A stretch of 64,000 nt of DNA from Lacrimispora amygdalina (GTDB taxonomy: Bacteria > Bacillota > Clostridia > Lachnospirales > Lachnospiraceae), in NCBI RefSeq assembly GCF_900205965.1, contig NZ_OAOF01000002.1, positions 310,001 through 374,000 of the forward strand. Reading direction: 5' to 3'. The notes under the pieces were generated by a model. That model had not been told where the DNA came from. It made no database searches and saw nothing but the letters and a program-made list of their open reading frames with translations. The position numbers were made by a program, and so were the translations under genes. Positions 34,477-43,592 of this stretch are shown here, in pieces; the first letter of the stretch is position 1; each line of letters opens with the position of its first letter.

Positions 34477-36153
34477 CTATCTGAAATATTGGGGAAACTG
34501 CTTTACAATGCCCTGAGCCATCATATCAGCCATTTCTAATGCACCGATCTCTGTATCTGCAAATGTGTTGATGCTGTCTTCAAAGTTCTGGGACATAGTC
34601 GAAGCAATCTGATCTTTTGTTAAATTCATGTAATCATTAAACATATTCTGCAGGTCAGAAGCAGACCAGTTAGGATTTATGGATGCCAGGAACGCAACCA
34701 TCTGGCCGGCACTGTTATTCATTCTGTTTTCTGCATCGGATGCACCCTGGGTATTACCATCTCTGACCGCCACAGCGTAATCATTAATACTTGTAAGATA
34801 ATTTGTTAAGAGATCTGCAAATTTCCTGGCATTCTCATCGCCATAGAATGTTTTTAAAGCCATCTGGAAATCTCCAGGATTATTCATCAGGCGGTTCCTT
34901 ACATCCTCTGCATCTGATAAGTTCCAAAGTTCACTCTGAACAGCCATTCTCTGCCAGTAAACCTGCTGAAGCCACAAAAACCTGAGGTAATTATCCAGAT
35001 TCTGCTCCGCTTTGCTGACCCACATATACGTAGGAGGCATTGGTTGCGGTGGCTGCTGTGGCTGGGGTTGGGGCTGAGGACGGTTTCTTGGAATGCATAT
35101 TACCTGACCGACAAATAAGCTGGTAGGATTTACACCTGGATTTGCAGCCATGATTGCTTCTACCGTGGTGTTAAAACGCTGGGATAAGAGCCAGAGCGTA
35201 TCTCCTGCTTCAATTGTGTAGGAGCGGGTTCCCTGCGGACAGATTGGCTGCATATTTATAGGACTGTTTTGTAAAGGCGGATCCATAGACTGAGCCCATG
35301 GCGGAAGATTCCGGAACTTAAATCCTGCAGGGATCCAGATTACCTGCCCAATCATTAAATTTCCAGGCTTGATCCCAGGGTTTAAAGCCATTATAGCCTC
35401 AACATTCGTACAATATTTTTTGGCAAGCAGCCATAGGGTATCCCCTTTCTGAATGGTATAAGCACGCAGACCTACCGGACAGCGCTTTGTACTGTCAGAT
35501 ACTGCCTCACTCTTTAACTTGGTTATTGACATTTGAGTGGTATTGGTTGGCGGTGTCTGGGGTTGAGTTGGCTGCATGGGCTGCATCTGCGGCTGATTTG
35601 GCTGGTTTGGCTGCATCTGCGGCCGGGATGGCTGCATGGGCTGCGTCGGCTGCATCGTCGGCTGCGTTGGCTGCATCCTTGGTTGCGCAGGCTGTGTCGG
35701 CTGCATGCTTGGCTGCGTTGGCTGCATGGGCTGCGTCGGCTGCATCTGCGGCCGCGTTGGCTGCATCTGCGGCTGCGTTGGCTGCATCTGCGGCTGCGTT
35801 GGCTGCATCTGCGGCTGCGTTGGCTGCATCTGCGGCTGTGTTGGCTGCATCTGCGGCTGCGTTGGCTGCATCTGCGGCTGCGTTGGCTGCATCGCCGGCT
35901 GCGTTGGCTGCATCTGCGGCTGCGTTGGCTGCATCTGCGGCTGCGTTGGCTGCATGCCTGGCTGCGTCTGTGTTGTTCTGTTTCCGGCTGGAATACAGAT
36001 CATCTGACCAACCTGGAGATTGCCGGGATTGATACCAGGATTTGCTGCCATAATTGCTTCAACAGTGGTGTAGTGACGTCTGGATATCATCCAAAGTGTA
36101 TCACCGGATTGAATCGTATAGGAAAACAATCCTTCAGAGCAAGAAGTCATCAT
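34477..36153 (-). CDS. Triple-LysM protein with MQPTQPQ repeats and conserved C-terminal domain
   Basis: 558 residues from the ATG at 36153, 7 nt after AAAGG. Three LysM modules (GDTLWMISRRHYTTVEAIMAANPGIN and two similar) lie near residues 10-58, 230-280 and 310-360. Between the first and second is a Gln/Pro-rich linker of heptads, MQPTQPQ. The last ~190 residues (from KAEQNLDNYLRFLWLQQVYWQRM) form a helical domain also found in Bacillus and Paenibacillus proteins wrongly named acetylglutamate kinase; its function is unknown. There is no signal peptide, so it may be a spore-surface protein or be deployed by the mother cell; that is inference. Confidence 0.85.
   Translation of the reverse strand: MMTSCSEGLFSYTIQSGDTLWMISRRHYTTVEAIMAANPGINPGNLQVGQMICIPAGNRTTQTQPGMQPTQPQMQPTQPQMQPTQPAMQPTQPQMQPTQPQMQPTQPQMQPTQPQMQPTQPQMQPTQPQMQPTRPQMQPTQPMQPTQPSMQPTQPAQPRMQPTQPTMQPTQPMQPSRPQMQPNQPNQPQMQPMQPTQPQTPPTNTTQMSITKLKSEAVSDSTKRCPVGLRAYTIQKGDTLWLLAKKYCTNVEAIMALNPGIKPGNLMIGQVIWIPAGFKFRNLPPWAQSMDPPLQNSPINMQPICPQGTRSYTIEAGDTLWLLSQRFNTTVEAIMAANPGVNPTSLFVGQVICIPRNRPQPQPQPQQPPQPMPPTYMWVSKAEQNLDNYLRFLWLQQVYWQRMAVQSELWNLSDAEDVRNRLMNNPGDFQMALKTFYGDENARKFADLLTNYLTSINDYAVAVRDGNTQGASDAENRMNNSAGQMVAFLASINPNWSASDLQNMFNDYMNLTKDQIASTMSQNFEDSINTFADTEIGALEMADMMAQGIVKQFPQYFR
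35560..35965 (-). repeat. 21-bp coding tandem repeat (MQPTQPQ)
   Basis: About nineteen copies, some degenerate or of 12-15 bp, of a unit reading GGCTGCATCTGCGGCTGCGTT on the plus strand. The block 35736-35955 is almost uniform. Unit length is a multiple of three, so copy-number change keeps the frame. Confidence 0.93.
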
Positions 36154-36410
36154 AATACTGCCTTTCAATTAAACAATTTGTCTTATTTTATGATGAAAAA
36201 ACGAAAAAAGTACCTGTCAACCTAATAAAATTTATTTTTTTTAGTCCTCTCTTTCTTTTTTCACACTTGACTTCTTCTGGCAATATAATATTGTACATGC
36301 ATATTGATTCAATTACTTTGCATTGCATTTGCAATAAACTTCTGTTATTATTTTATTACAAATATTTACCATTTTTGACAATATTTTCATAGGGCAAAGG
36401 GGGTCCCACT

Positions 36411-38954
36411 ATGACTAATGAACCTATCGATCAGGCTTTCCTGCAGCTGCCGTTGGGCTATGCCCGCTACACTATAATAGTTGACGATATTTCTAATGCA
36501 AAGGATTACATTCTTGCAGAAGCAAATGAAGCATTTTTGCGTTATCTGAATCTGAAAAAAGAGGAAGCGCTGCATAAGAGTATCTTCCTGATTCTTCAAT
36601 CTGCCTCTGACCAGCGTGCCTGGTATCATCTATATAAAAATCCGGATCTTTAGACTCAGGAGCATAATTCCATCCTGACATCTGGTAATCACTCTTATAA
36701 AGTTACAGTAAGCTATCCTGATTCTAACACTCTGGTCACAATCTTTGACGAAGTAACCACTGTCATGAATGAATTTCATGCTGTCAATGAAGCAAATGAA
36801 AAGCTTGTGCGTGATATCGATATCTTTTTCAACAGCACACAGGATGGTCTGTTTCTTGTCGCATATAGAAATGGGGAATTCCGCTATATAAAGAACAATG
36901 CTGTTCACCAGCATCTGACCGGAATCACAAGCCCGCTGTTGGGTAAGACACCATTTGAATTGCTTGGCGAAAAAGTGGGGGCTGCTCTGAAAGAGGGATA
37001 TGAGAAGTGCATTCTTTCCGGAGAAGCCATGATATATGAAGAGACCGTCGATTTTCCCGAAGGCACCAGAGACTGGCTTGTACGCCTTACTCCTGTAAAG
37101 GAAAATGGAACAATAGACTATATTATCGGTTCCCGACTGGATATTACCGAACTGAAGCGACTCAAAAAAGAACGAGAACAGCTGCTGGCAAATTTCAATT
37201 CCATGTTCACGGAGCATTCAGCCATAATGCTGATTATTGACGCTGCTTCCGGAAAAATACTGGATGCCAATCCTCAGGCCTGCTCTTTTTATGGTTATAG
37301 TAAAGAAGAGATTCTTCAATTAAGTATTGATGATATCAATACCATATCAAGCAGTACCGTCAAACAGCTTCGCAATCAGGCTCTTAACCAGGAGCAGCAG
37401 TATTTTCTGTTTCCCCACCGCCTAAAAAGCGGTGAGATAAAAATGGTAGATGTGTACTCCAGCCCTGTCACCTATGGAAATGATACCAGACTTTACTCCA
37501 TCATTTTTGATGTTTCAGACAGGGAACAGTACAGAGATGATCTGTTCCGGGAAAAAGAGATGCTCAGCGTTACCTTAAATTCCATTGGCGATGGGGTTGT
37601 GACCACTGATCTGGAGGGAAAAGTTACCTATCTAAATCATGCAGCGGAAGAAATCACCGGATGGCGTTCTGAGGAGGCATCTGAAAAAACATTCATGGAG
37701 ATTTTTGATCTGCGTAATGAAACCACAGGTAAAATCGTACCTAACCCCATCAGCGCAGTGCTGGAAACAGGTATGATAGTAGGTCTTGCAAACCATACGG
37801 TTCTGTTAAACAAAAACGGGAATTTAATTCCTATTGCAGACAGCGCAGCACCCATACGAGATGAAAACGGTCATGTATATGGAGTGGTCATGGTTTTTCG
37901 TGATGTCAGTCAGGATAAACGGCAGCAGGAGCGCATTCTCTATTTAAGCTACCATGATCCTTTGACTCAGATATTTAACCGCAGATATATGGAAGAAGAA
38001 ATAAATCGTATGGATCAGACTTCCCAGCTTCCCATTGCCGTCATCATGGGAGATGTGAATGGTTTAAAAGTCATAAATGATGTGTTCGGACACAGAACCG
38101 GAGATCTGTTGCTCAAAGAGGTCGCCAAAACACTTCAGTACGCATTAAAGAACATCGGCATTGCCGGCCGTTGGGGCGGAGATGAGTTCCTGATTCTGCT
38201 GCCTCATACCGATCATAAAAAAGCCCAGGACATTATCAGCCGGCTGGAAGATGCCTTTCGAAAAAGTGACCGGCTTCCACTGGAGGTCAGTGTTGCATTG
38301 GGCTTCGACGTAAAAGAAGAAATGTCCCATTCGCTTAACCAGTCACTTCAAAAAGCGGAAGAAAAAATGTACCATAAAAAGCTTCTGGAGGGAAAAAGTT
38401 ACCGAAACAGTATTATTACCACACTTCTTGCTACACTTTATGAAAAAAGTATGGAAACGGAGGAACACGCAGTACGCCTGGAAACTTACTGTATGGCAAT
38501 TGCCGATAAGCTGAATCTCTCAGCCGAGGATAAAAATGAGCTGTCTCTTCTTGCCATACTTCATGATATTGGAAAAGTGGGCGTCAATATTGATACCCTG
38601 AACAAACCCGGACCTCTCAATGACGAAGAATGGAAAGAAATGATGCGCCACCCGGAAATCGGTTACCGCATTGCCCAGAACACTCCAGAACTTTCCACTG
38701 TATCGGAGTACATTCTCTCTCACCATGAACGCTGGGATGGTTCAGGATATCCCAGAGGTCTGAAAGGAACAGACATTCCCCTGCTCTGCCGGATTCTGGC
38801 AGTTGCCGATGCCTATGACGCCATGACCAATAACCGCTCTTACCGCAAAGCAATGGATTCCAAGACTGCTATGAGTGAGATTGACCGCTGCTCCGGTACC
38901 CAGTTTGATCCGTTTATCGTTCATATATTTTTAAACCTCAATCAGGTTTTTTAA
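36411..38954 (+). pseudogene. Multi-PAS GGDEF/HD-GYP cyclic-di-GMP protein interrupted by an amber codon
   Basis: One frame of 847 codons with a single in-frame TAG at 36651-36653. Before it lies a PAS domain (80 codons); after it the same domain continues (TQEHNSILTSGNHSYKV), then three more PAS domains, a diguanylate cyclase with an intact RWGGDEF, and an HD-GYP phosphodiesterase (HDIGKVGVN, HHERWDGSGYP). CAG to TAG is one transition, and the context wants Gln. Translation could restart at the ATG at 36765, but no ribosome site is seen there. Either a recent nonsense mutation or read-through. Confidence 0.85.
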
Positions 38955-38962
38955 GCATTATA

Positions 38963-39017
38963 AAAAGACGCCGATGATCACACAGCAATGATGGTCATTG
39001 ATGCGTCTTTTATTTTT
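38963..39017 (+). terminator. Terminator after the GGDEF/HD-GYP gene
   Basis: AAAAGACGC pairs with GCGTCTTTT, with an imperfect inner GATGATCA/TGGTCATT stem, followed by TATTTTTT. Confidence 0.8.
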
Positions 39018-39030
39018 TAATAAAACCTGT

Positions 39031-39062
39031 TGACTTTTTATGTTTAATTGTATAAAATTAAA
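39031..39062 (+). promoter_or_regulatory. gpx promoter with AT-rich palindrome
   Basis: TTGACT (39031), 17-bp spacer, TAAAAT. The palindrome TTTAATT-GTATAA-AATTAAA (39043-39062) covers the -10. A near copy lies at 42204-42222 upstream of the second gpx gene, so a common MarR/OhrR-type repressor is likely. Confidence 0.6.
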
Positions 39063-39101
39063 TTTAGTAAAATATATAATACCAAAAGTGAGGTAGCCAG
39101 T

Positions 39102-39608
39102 ATGAATTTATATGATATCACAGTCAGAGGCAGAAACGGAGATCTGATTTCTTTGTCCCAGTACAAAGAAAAAACACTGCTGATCGTTAATACCGCAACA
39201 GGATGTGGATTTACTCCCCAATATGAAGGATTAGAAACATTATACCGGAAATATAAGAATCAGGGTTTCGAGATCCTTGACTTCCCGTGCAACCAGTTTG
39301 GTCATCAGGCGCCTGGAACAGAGGAAGAGATCCACGAATTCTGTACCATGAACTATGAAGTTTCCTTCCCACAGTTTGCAAAGATTGAGGTGAATGGTTC
39401 AGGGGAATCCCCTTTATATTCTTATTTAAAATCACAAAAATCAGGTTTCCTTGGTTCTAAAATCAAATGGAATTTTACTAAATTCCTGGTTGACAAAGAA
39501 GGGACTGTAGTAAACAGATATGCACCTACCGACAAACCGGAGCAACTGGAAAAAGATATTCTGGCTCTTCTGGAAGGATTCACTAATCTGGCAGCAAAAA
39601 GATCTTAA
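39102..39608 (+). CDS. Glutathione peroxidase family protein (Cys type), copy 1
   Basis: 168 residues from the ATG at 39102 behind GTGAGGT. The catalytic motif is NTATGCGFTPQY with Cys where animal enzymes have selenocysteine; ILDFPCNQFGHQAPG and KWNFTKFLVDKEG complete the family signature (Gln and Trp of the catalytic tetrad). Such bacterial enzymes usually draw electrons from thioredoxin and reduce hydroperoxides. A second copy is at 41565-42110. Confidence 0.94.
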   Translation: MNLYDITVRGRNGDLISLSQYKEKTLLIVNTATGCGFTPQYEGLETLYRKYKNQGFEILDFPCNQFGHQAPGTEEEIHEFCTMNYEVSFPQFAKIEVNGSGESPLYSYLKSQKSGFLGSKIKWNFTKFLVDKEGTVVNRYAPTDKPEQLEKDILALLEGFTNLAAKRS

Positions 39609-39684
39609 AGCTTTAGAAAATCCCCCTTCGGCACCAAATGCCTCCCTTCTTAATACCATGGTAGTAAGAAAGGAGGCAAACAGT

Positions 39685-41049
39685 ATGAGCACCTGCAGTT
39701 TTGACGGTCTGACCGGCCGTGTGGTAACTCCAGATGATCCTTTCTATCATGAGGCCAGACAAGTCTACAACCGGGCTGTCAACCGGTTTCCTCTGGCCAT
39801 TGTTTACTGCCGGAACAGTTCCGACGTCAGCAATGCCGTGTTATGGGCCAGAAAACGAGGTATCTGTCTTCGGATACGAAGCGGAGGCCACAATTATGAA
39901 GGATTTTCTACAGGCAACAATGTACTTGACATTGATCTAAGTGAGTTGAATCAACTGTCTATTGATGAAGAAGGCCGCTCTTTTACAGCAGAGGGAGGCG
40001 CAAATAACAAGCAGATCTATGAATTTTTATCTTCCAGGGGATATCCCTTCCCAGGTGGGACCTGCCCTTTTGTTGGAGTAAGCGGTTATGTCATGGGGGG
40101 TGGCTGGGGGCTTTCCTGCCGTTATCTGGGACTGGGCTGCGACAGCCTTTTACGTTTCTTAATGGTTAATTCAGAAGGAAGCCTGATCACCGCAAGTCCG
40201 GAAGAAAATTCAGACTTATTCTGGGCATGCCGGGGCGGAGGCGGGGGCAACTTTGGAATCATCGTTTCCATGACATTTGCCCTTCCCAGAAAAATAGATA
40301 AAATCACTCTGGTTGAAATTATGTATCCCAGGGCGGATCAGGAAAAACAGACTTACTTTCTTTTATCCTGGCAGGATTGGCTGGAACACGCAGATCCCAG
40401 AATTACCCTTATTGCAAGGATTTATAATTCCCAGGAAGAAGGTCGTTCTATCCTTTCCAGAGGCTTTTTCTATGGTCCACCGGAAGCAGCTCTTGGAAGC
40501 ATTGCCCCGCTGTTAGAACTTGGCGGGGTGAAATACCGTCTGAAATATGTAACATTTCTGGAAGCAGTTACGATAATCGGAAGCTTTTATCCTCCTTATG
40601 AAGCGTTTATATCTGCCAGCGGCTTTGTAAGCAGGGAGCTGTCCGAATGTGAATGCTTCAAGTTGACTGAGCTTATTGGCAATCGCCCTGCCGGATCCAT
40701 CTACACCGGACTTTCTCTCTACGCTCTGGGGGGCAGGGTATCGGAAGTACCCGTAGATTCCACTGCTTTTTATTATAGAGATGCCAGATATATTGTCTGG
40801 CTTAACACCATTTTCCAGAACAGCAAAGGGGAGAATGCCCTGTGGCTGGCAGAACGGTTTAATTATCTGTCGTCTGTAACAACCGGCTCCTATGTCAATT
40901 TCCCATATGAGGGCCTTCCATGTTATCTGGAGGAATACTATGGCAGACATGTCTGCAGATTAAAGAAGATTAAGAAAGAATACGATCCCTGCGGTATTTT
41001 TACCTATCCGCAGGCAATCGGCGGATCCTGTAATTGTTCAAATTTATAA
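39685..41049 (+). CDS. BBE-type FAD-linked oxidase, probably bicovalent flavin
   Basis: 454 residues from the ATG at 39685 behind AGGAGG. The PCMH-type FAD fold shows RIRSGGHNYEGFSTG, where the His normally bonds FAD, and GGTCPFVGVSGYVMGGGWG, where the Cys forms the second bond in glucooligosaccharide oxidase-like enzymes. The berberine-bridge tail is at the C-terminus (RLKKIKKEYDPCGIF). These enzymes oxidise sugars or alcohols with O2, which is unexpected for a strict anaerobe. It follows gpx by 76 nt, so peroxide produced by it could be dealt with next door (inference). Confidence 0.9.
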   Translation: MSTCSFDGLTGRVVTPDDPFYHEARQVYNRAVNRFPLAIVYCRNSSDVSNAVLWARKRGICLRIRSGGHNYEGFSTGNNVLDIDLSELNQLSIDEEGRSFTAEGGANNKQIYEFLSSRGYPFPGGTCPFVGVSGYVMGGGWGLSCRYLGLGCDSLLRFLMVNSEGSLITASPEENSDLFWACRGGGGGNFGIIVSMTFALPRKIDKITLVEIMYPRADQEKQTYFLLSWQDWLEHADPRITLIARIYNSQEEGRSILSRGFFYGPPEAALGSIAPLLELGGVKYRLKYVTFLEAVTIIGSFYPPYEAFISASGFVSRELSECECFKLTELIGNRPAGSIYTGLSLYALGGRVSEVPVDSTAFYYRDARYIVWLNTIFQNSKGENALWLAERFNYLSSVTTGSYVNFPYEGLPCYLEEYYGRHVCRLKKIKKEYDPCGIFTYPQAIGGSCNCSNL

Positions 41050-41086
41050 AAAACTCAGGAAGGACTTCACGCCTTCCTGAGTTTTT
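41049..41086. terminator. Bidirectional terminator
   Basis: AAAAACTCAGGAAGG pairs perfectly with CCTTCCTGAGTTTTT, 8-nt loop, between convergent genes. Confidence 0.9.
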
Positions 41087-41089
41087 CAT

Positions 41090-41530
41090 TTAATCCAGAT
41101 GCTGTCTTGTATTACCAAGAATTTTATAGAGGAGATGATATAACTCCTTGCCTTCTTCCTGATTAATTGGAACACACTGGGTAATCTTCTCCGGTATTAA
41201 GACAGCCTTCTCTTTCAGCTGATCTCCCTTCTCAGTTAGCTCCACAATGACACTCCGCTCGTCTTTCTTATCCCTGCTCCTGGTCAAAAGACCCGCAGCC
41301 TCCATCTTCTTCAGCAGGGGAGTCAGCGTACCGCTGTCCAGATAAAGGATCTCCCCTAATTGCTTAACCGTCACTTTCTTCCTGTCCCAAAGAACCATCA
41401 TAGCAATATACTGTGTATACGTTAAGTCAATCTCATCAAGAAATGGCTTATACAACCTGACAATCTCCCTGGCACATGCATAAAGCGGAAAGCATATCTG
41501 GTTCTCTATTTTTAATCTGTCATAATTCAT
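41090..41530 (-). CDS. ohrR: OhrR-type MarR regulator of organic peroxide stress
   Basis: 146 residues, ATG at 41530, 7 nt after GGAG. The N-terminus ENQICFPLYACAREIVRLYKP carries the peroxide-sensing cysteine of OhrR, with tyrosines in LTYTQYIAMMVLW. The winged helix reads LGEILYLDSGTLTPLLKKMEAAGLL and DERSVIVELTEKG. When the Cys is oxidised such repressors leave their operators. It lies 34 nt downstream of the second gpx gene on the same strand, so both are probably cotranscribed. Palindromes near the two gpx promoters are candidate targets. Confidence 0.9.
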   Translation of the reverse strand: MNYDRLKIENQICFPLYACAREIVRLYKPFLDEIDLTYTQYIAMMVLWDRKKVTVKQLGEILYLDSGTLTPLLKKMEAAGLLTRSRDKKDERSVIVELTEKGDQLKEKAVLIPEKITQCVPINQEEGKELYHLLYKILGNTRQHLD

Positions 41531-41564
41531 CACGTTTCTCCGTTCTCCTGCTGAATCGAATATT

Positions 41565-42110
41565 TTACAGCAATTCTTTTATACTTTCTTCCACCAGCTT
41601 CATATCAGCAGTTGGCTCGAATCTTCTCACTACTTTCCCGTCCCGGTCAACCAGGAATTTTGTAAAATTCCACTTGATATCCGGTTCATTCTTATAATTG
41701 GGATTTGATTCCTGAAATTTCCCTTCCAAAACGCTGGTGAGCTTATGCTCCGGATCAAACCCTTCAAATCCTTTTTCCTTAACCAGATAATGGTACAGAG
41801 GAATCGCATTCTCACCATTCACCTCAATCTTTGAAAACTGGGGAAATGTTACACCAAATCGTCCGGTACAGAATGTATGAATCTCTTCATCATTCCCAGG
41901 GGCCTGATTGCCAAACTGGTTGCATGGAAAATCAAGGATTTCCAGTCCTTTGTCCTTATATTCTGAATAAATTGCCTGAAGATCAGTATAATGAGGAGTA
42001 AATCCGCATTCAGTTGCAGTGTTCACTATCAGAAGTACCTTTCCTTTATAATCAGATAAATTTTTATCTGCTCCGGACCTGGTTTTTACAGTAAAATCAT
42101 AAACAGACAT
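41565..42110 (-). CDS. Glutathione peroxidase family protein (Cys type), copy 2
   Basis: 181 residues from the ATG at 42110 behind AGGAGG. Catalytic motif NTATECGFTPHY, then ILDFPCNQFGNQAPG and KWNFTKFLVDRDG. It has an extra loop of about 20 residues (GFEGFDPEHKLTSVLEG) compared with copy 1, so the two are diverged paralogues rather than a recent duplication. First gene of a probable gpx-ohrR unit, with its own strong promoter. Confidence 0.94.
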   Translation of the reverse strand: MSVYDFTVKTRSGADKNLSDYKGKVLLIVNTATECGFTPHYTDLQAIYSEYKDKGLEILDFPCNQFGNQAPGNDEEIHTFCTGRFGVTFPQFSKIEVNGENAIPLYHYLVKEKGFEGFDPEHKLTSVLEGKFQESNPNYKNEPDIKWNFTKFLVDRDGKVVRRFEPTADMKLVEESIKELL

Positions 42111-42161
42111 TATAATACCTCCTATATTAATTACAAATAATATCATTTTCAAGTTGCCTTC

Positions 42162-42222
42162 ATTATAAAATAGTTCTTTTATTCTGTCAATAGTTTTGCA
42201 ACATTTAATTGTTATAAATTAA
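42162..42222 (-). promoter_or_regulatory. Promoter of gpx copy 2 and upstream operator
   Basis: Minus strand TTGACA (42185-42190), 17-bp spacer, perfect TATAAT (42162-42167). Upstream at 42204-42222 is TTTAATTGTTATAAATTAA, arms TTAATT/AATTAA with a 6-bp centre, a match to the palindrome at copy 1. It lies between two divergent genes and could control both. Confidence 0.7.
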
Positions 42223-42302
42223 TTTGTTCTATTTGAATTTAGGATTGACAGGAATACATGCAAGTGCTATCATTTGTATGTACAAACAAGAGAGGTGATG
42301 TT

Positions 42303-42752
42303 TTGAAAAAAAATGACACACCAGAGGAACAGACCTGTTCCCTGAACAGCTGCCTGTTTTTTACGACAGTAAAGCTTTCCAGAGTTTTTGGCAAAGTTGC
42401 AGAAGATGCATTTTCTAAAACCGGACTCTCTCCCAGTCACGCTCTTTTGCTGTATCTGGTTAACCAGAAGGAAGAAATTCTGCAAAAGGAACTGGGAGAA
42501 ACGTTGCTTCTGACCCCATCCACCGTTACCCGGCTGATCGAAAAGCTAGAGCGCAAAAAGCTTGTTTCCAAACGTTGTGAGGGAAAATCTGTAATTTTAA
42601 GCACCACTCCGGAAGGTATTGCACTTCAGAAAACCGTTATGGAATCCTGGAATTCGCTCCACAAAAAATACCAGGGAATTTTAACACAGGAAGAGACAGC
42701 TCTCTTTCTAAACCTCAGCAAAAAATTACTGGGGAAACTAGAAAACAATTAG
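42303..42752 (+). CDS. MarR-family regulator
   Basis: 149 residues with TTG start at 42303 behind AGAGAGGTGATG. The winged helix reads LQKELGETLLLTPSTVTRLIEKLERKKLV, then CEGKSVILSTTPEGIAL. It has two N-terminal cysteines (CSLNSCLFF) that might be redox-sensitive, but it is not an OhrR by sequence. It heads a four- or five-gene run of flavin enzymes on the plus strand (11 nt to the first), so it is probably their repressor. Confidence 0.88.
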   Translation: MKKNDTPEEQTCSLNSCLFFTTVKLSRVFGKVAEDAFSKTGLSPSHALLLYLVNQKEEILQKELGETLLLTPSTVTRLIEKLERKKLVSKRCEGKSVILSTTPEGIALQKTVMESWNSLHKKYQGILTQEETALFLNLSKKLLGKLENN

Positions 42753-42763
42753 GAGGATTTTTT

Positions 42764-43270
42764 ATGCAGGAGATTTTTAACAGACGGAGTATCCGCAAAT
42801 TTACCACTGATGCCGTAGAACAAGAAAAAATTGACAAGCTTCTTCGTGCCGCCATGCAGGCACCGTCAGCAGCAAACCAGCAGCCATGGGAATTTATTGT
42901 AATACAGGATAAAGAGAATTTAAAAAAGCTTTCTGAAGTATCCCCCTACGCAAAACCTGTAGCAGGATCGGCTGTCACTATTGCTCTTTTCGGGAATGAA
43001 AAGGAATTTAAAGTACCAAAGGGCTGGGAAGAAGATATGGGAGCTGCCTCACAGAATATTCTGTTAGAAGCTGTTCACTTAGGCCTTGGAGCCGTCTGGC
43101 TGGGTGTAGCTACATCGAATGAAGTTACTGATCATGTACGCAGTTTCTTTCAGCTTCCGGACCATATTAAACCATTTGGTCTGATTGCCATCGGTTATCC
43201 GGATGGACAGAAAAACGAATTTACAGAACGTTACAAAGAAGAACGTGTTCATTACGAGAAATGGTCATAG
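42764..43270 (+). CDS. Nitroreductase-family FMN oxidoreductase
   Basis: 168 residues. RRSIRKFTTDAVEQEKIDKLLRAAMQAPSAANQQPWEF is the usual FMN-binding start, with GLGAVWLGV and IKPFGLIAIGYPDG later. Short members like this bind FMN as dimers and reduce nitro compounds, quinones or other electrophiles with NAD(P)H. Second gene of the MarR-led operon. Confidence 0.92.
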   Translation: MQEIFNRRSIRKFTTDAVEQEKIDKLLRAAMQAPSAANQQPWEFIVIQDKENLKKLSEVSPYAKPVAGSAVTIALFGNEKEFKVPKGWEEDMGAASQNILLEAVHLGLGAVWLGVATSNEVTDHVRSFFQLPDHIKPFGLIAIGYPDGQKNEFTERYKEERVHYEKWS

Positions 43271-43284
43271 ATAAAGGAGAATAA

Positions 43285-43575
43285 ATGATTAAAGTTGTTG
43301 CTAAAAATTATATCAAAGAAGATAAAATCAATACATTCATTGAAACTGCCGTGGAACTTGTGAAAGAGACCAGAGCAAAGGATGCGGGCTGTATCCGTTA
43401 TGAACTGGTTCAGGATGTAAAAGATCCCCGCATTTTAACCATGCTTGAAGAATGGGAGGATCAATCCAGCCTTGCAGCTCACGGAGGTTCTGTACATTTT
43501 AAAAAAGCCATGGAGGCCATGAAAGATCTGGTAGAAAAACCCGGAGACAGCAATTTTTATAAAACTCTTATATAG
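43285..43575 (+). CDS. Antibiotic biosynthesis monooxygenase-like (quinol monooxygenase) protein
   Basis: 96 residues of the dimeric alpha-beta barrel ABM fold: VVAKNYIKEDKINTFIETAVELVKETRAKDAGCIRYELVQD, then MLEEWEDQSSLAAHGGSVHFKKA. The relatives YgiN and YcnE act on quinols. Here it sits among nitroreductases, so a role in quinone or electrophile handling is likely. In an anaerobe the oxygen-dependent activity is doubtful. Confidence 0.88.
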   Translation: MIKVVAKNYIKEDKINTFIETAVELVKETRAKDAGCIRYELVQDVKDPRILTMLEEWEDQSSLAAHGGSVHFKKAMEAMKDLVEKPGDSNFYKTLI

Positions 43576-43592
43576 AAGAAAGGATTGATTTT

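Noticed and set aside
35560..35965. Possible CRISPR array
   Set aside because: Units are contiguous, in frame and have no unique spacers; this is a coding tandem repeat.
35487..36225. Three long plus-strand frames rich in Ala, Cys-Gly or Leu-Arg opposite the LysM gene
   Set aside because: They are produced by the 21-bp repeat read on the other strand; the minus-strand frame holds recognisable LysM domains.
36651..36653. Amber codon as pyrrolysine
   Set aside because: The protein is not a methylamine methyltransferase, and a single CAG to TAG change explains it more simply; kept only as a check.
39102..42110. Selenocysteine in the peroxidases
   Set aside because: Both catalytic positions are ordinary Cys codons, with no in-frame TGA.
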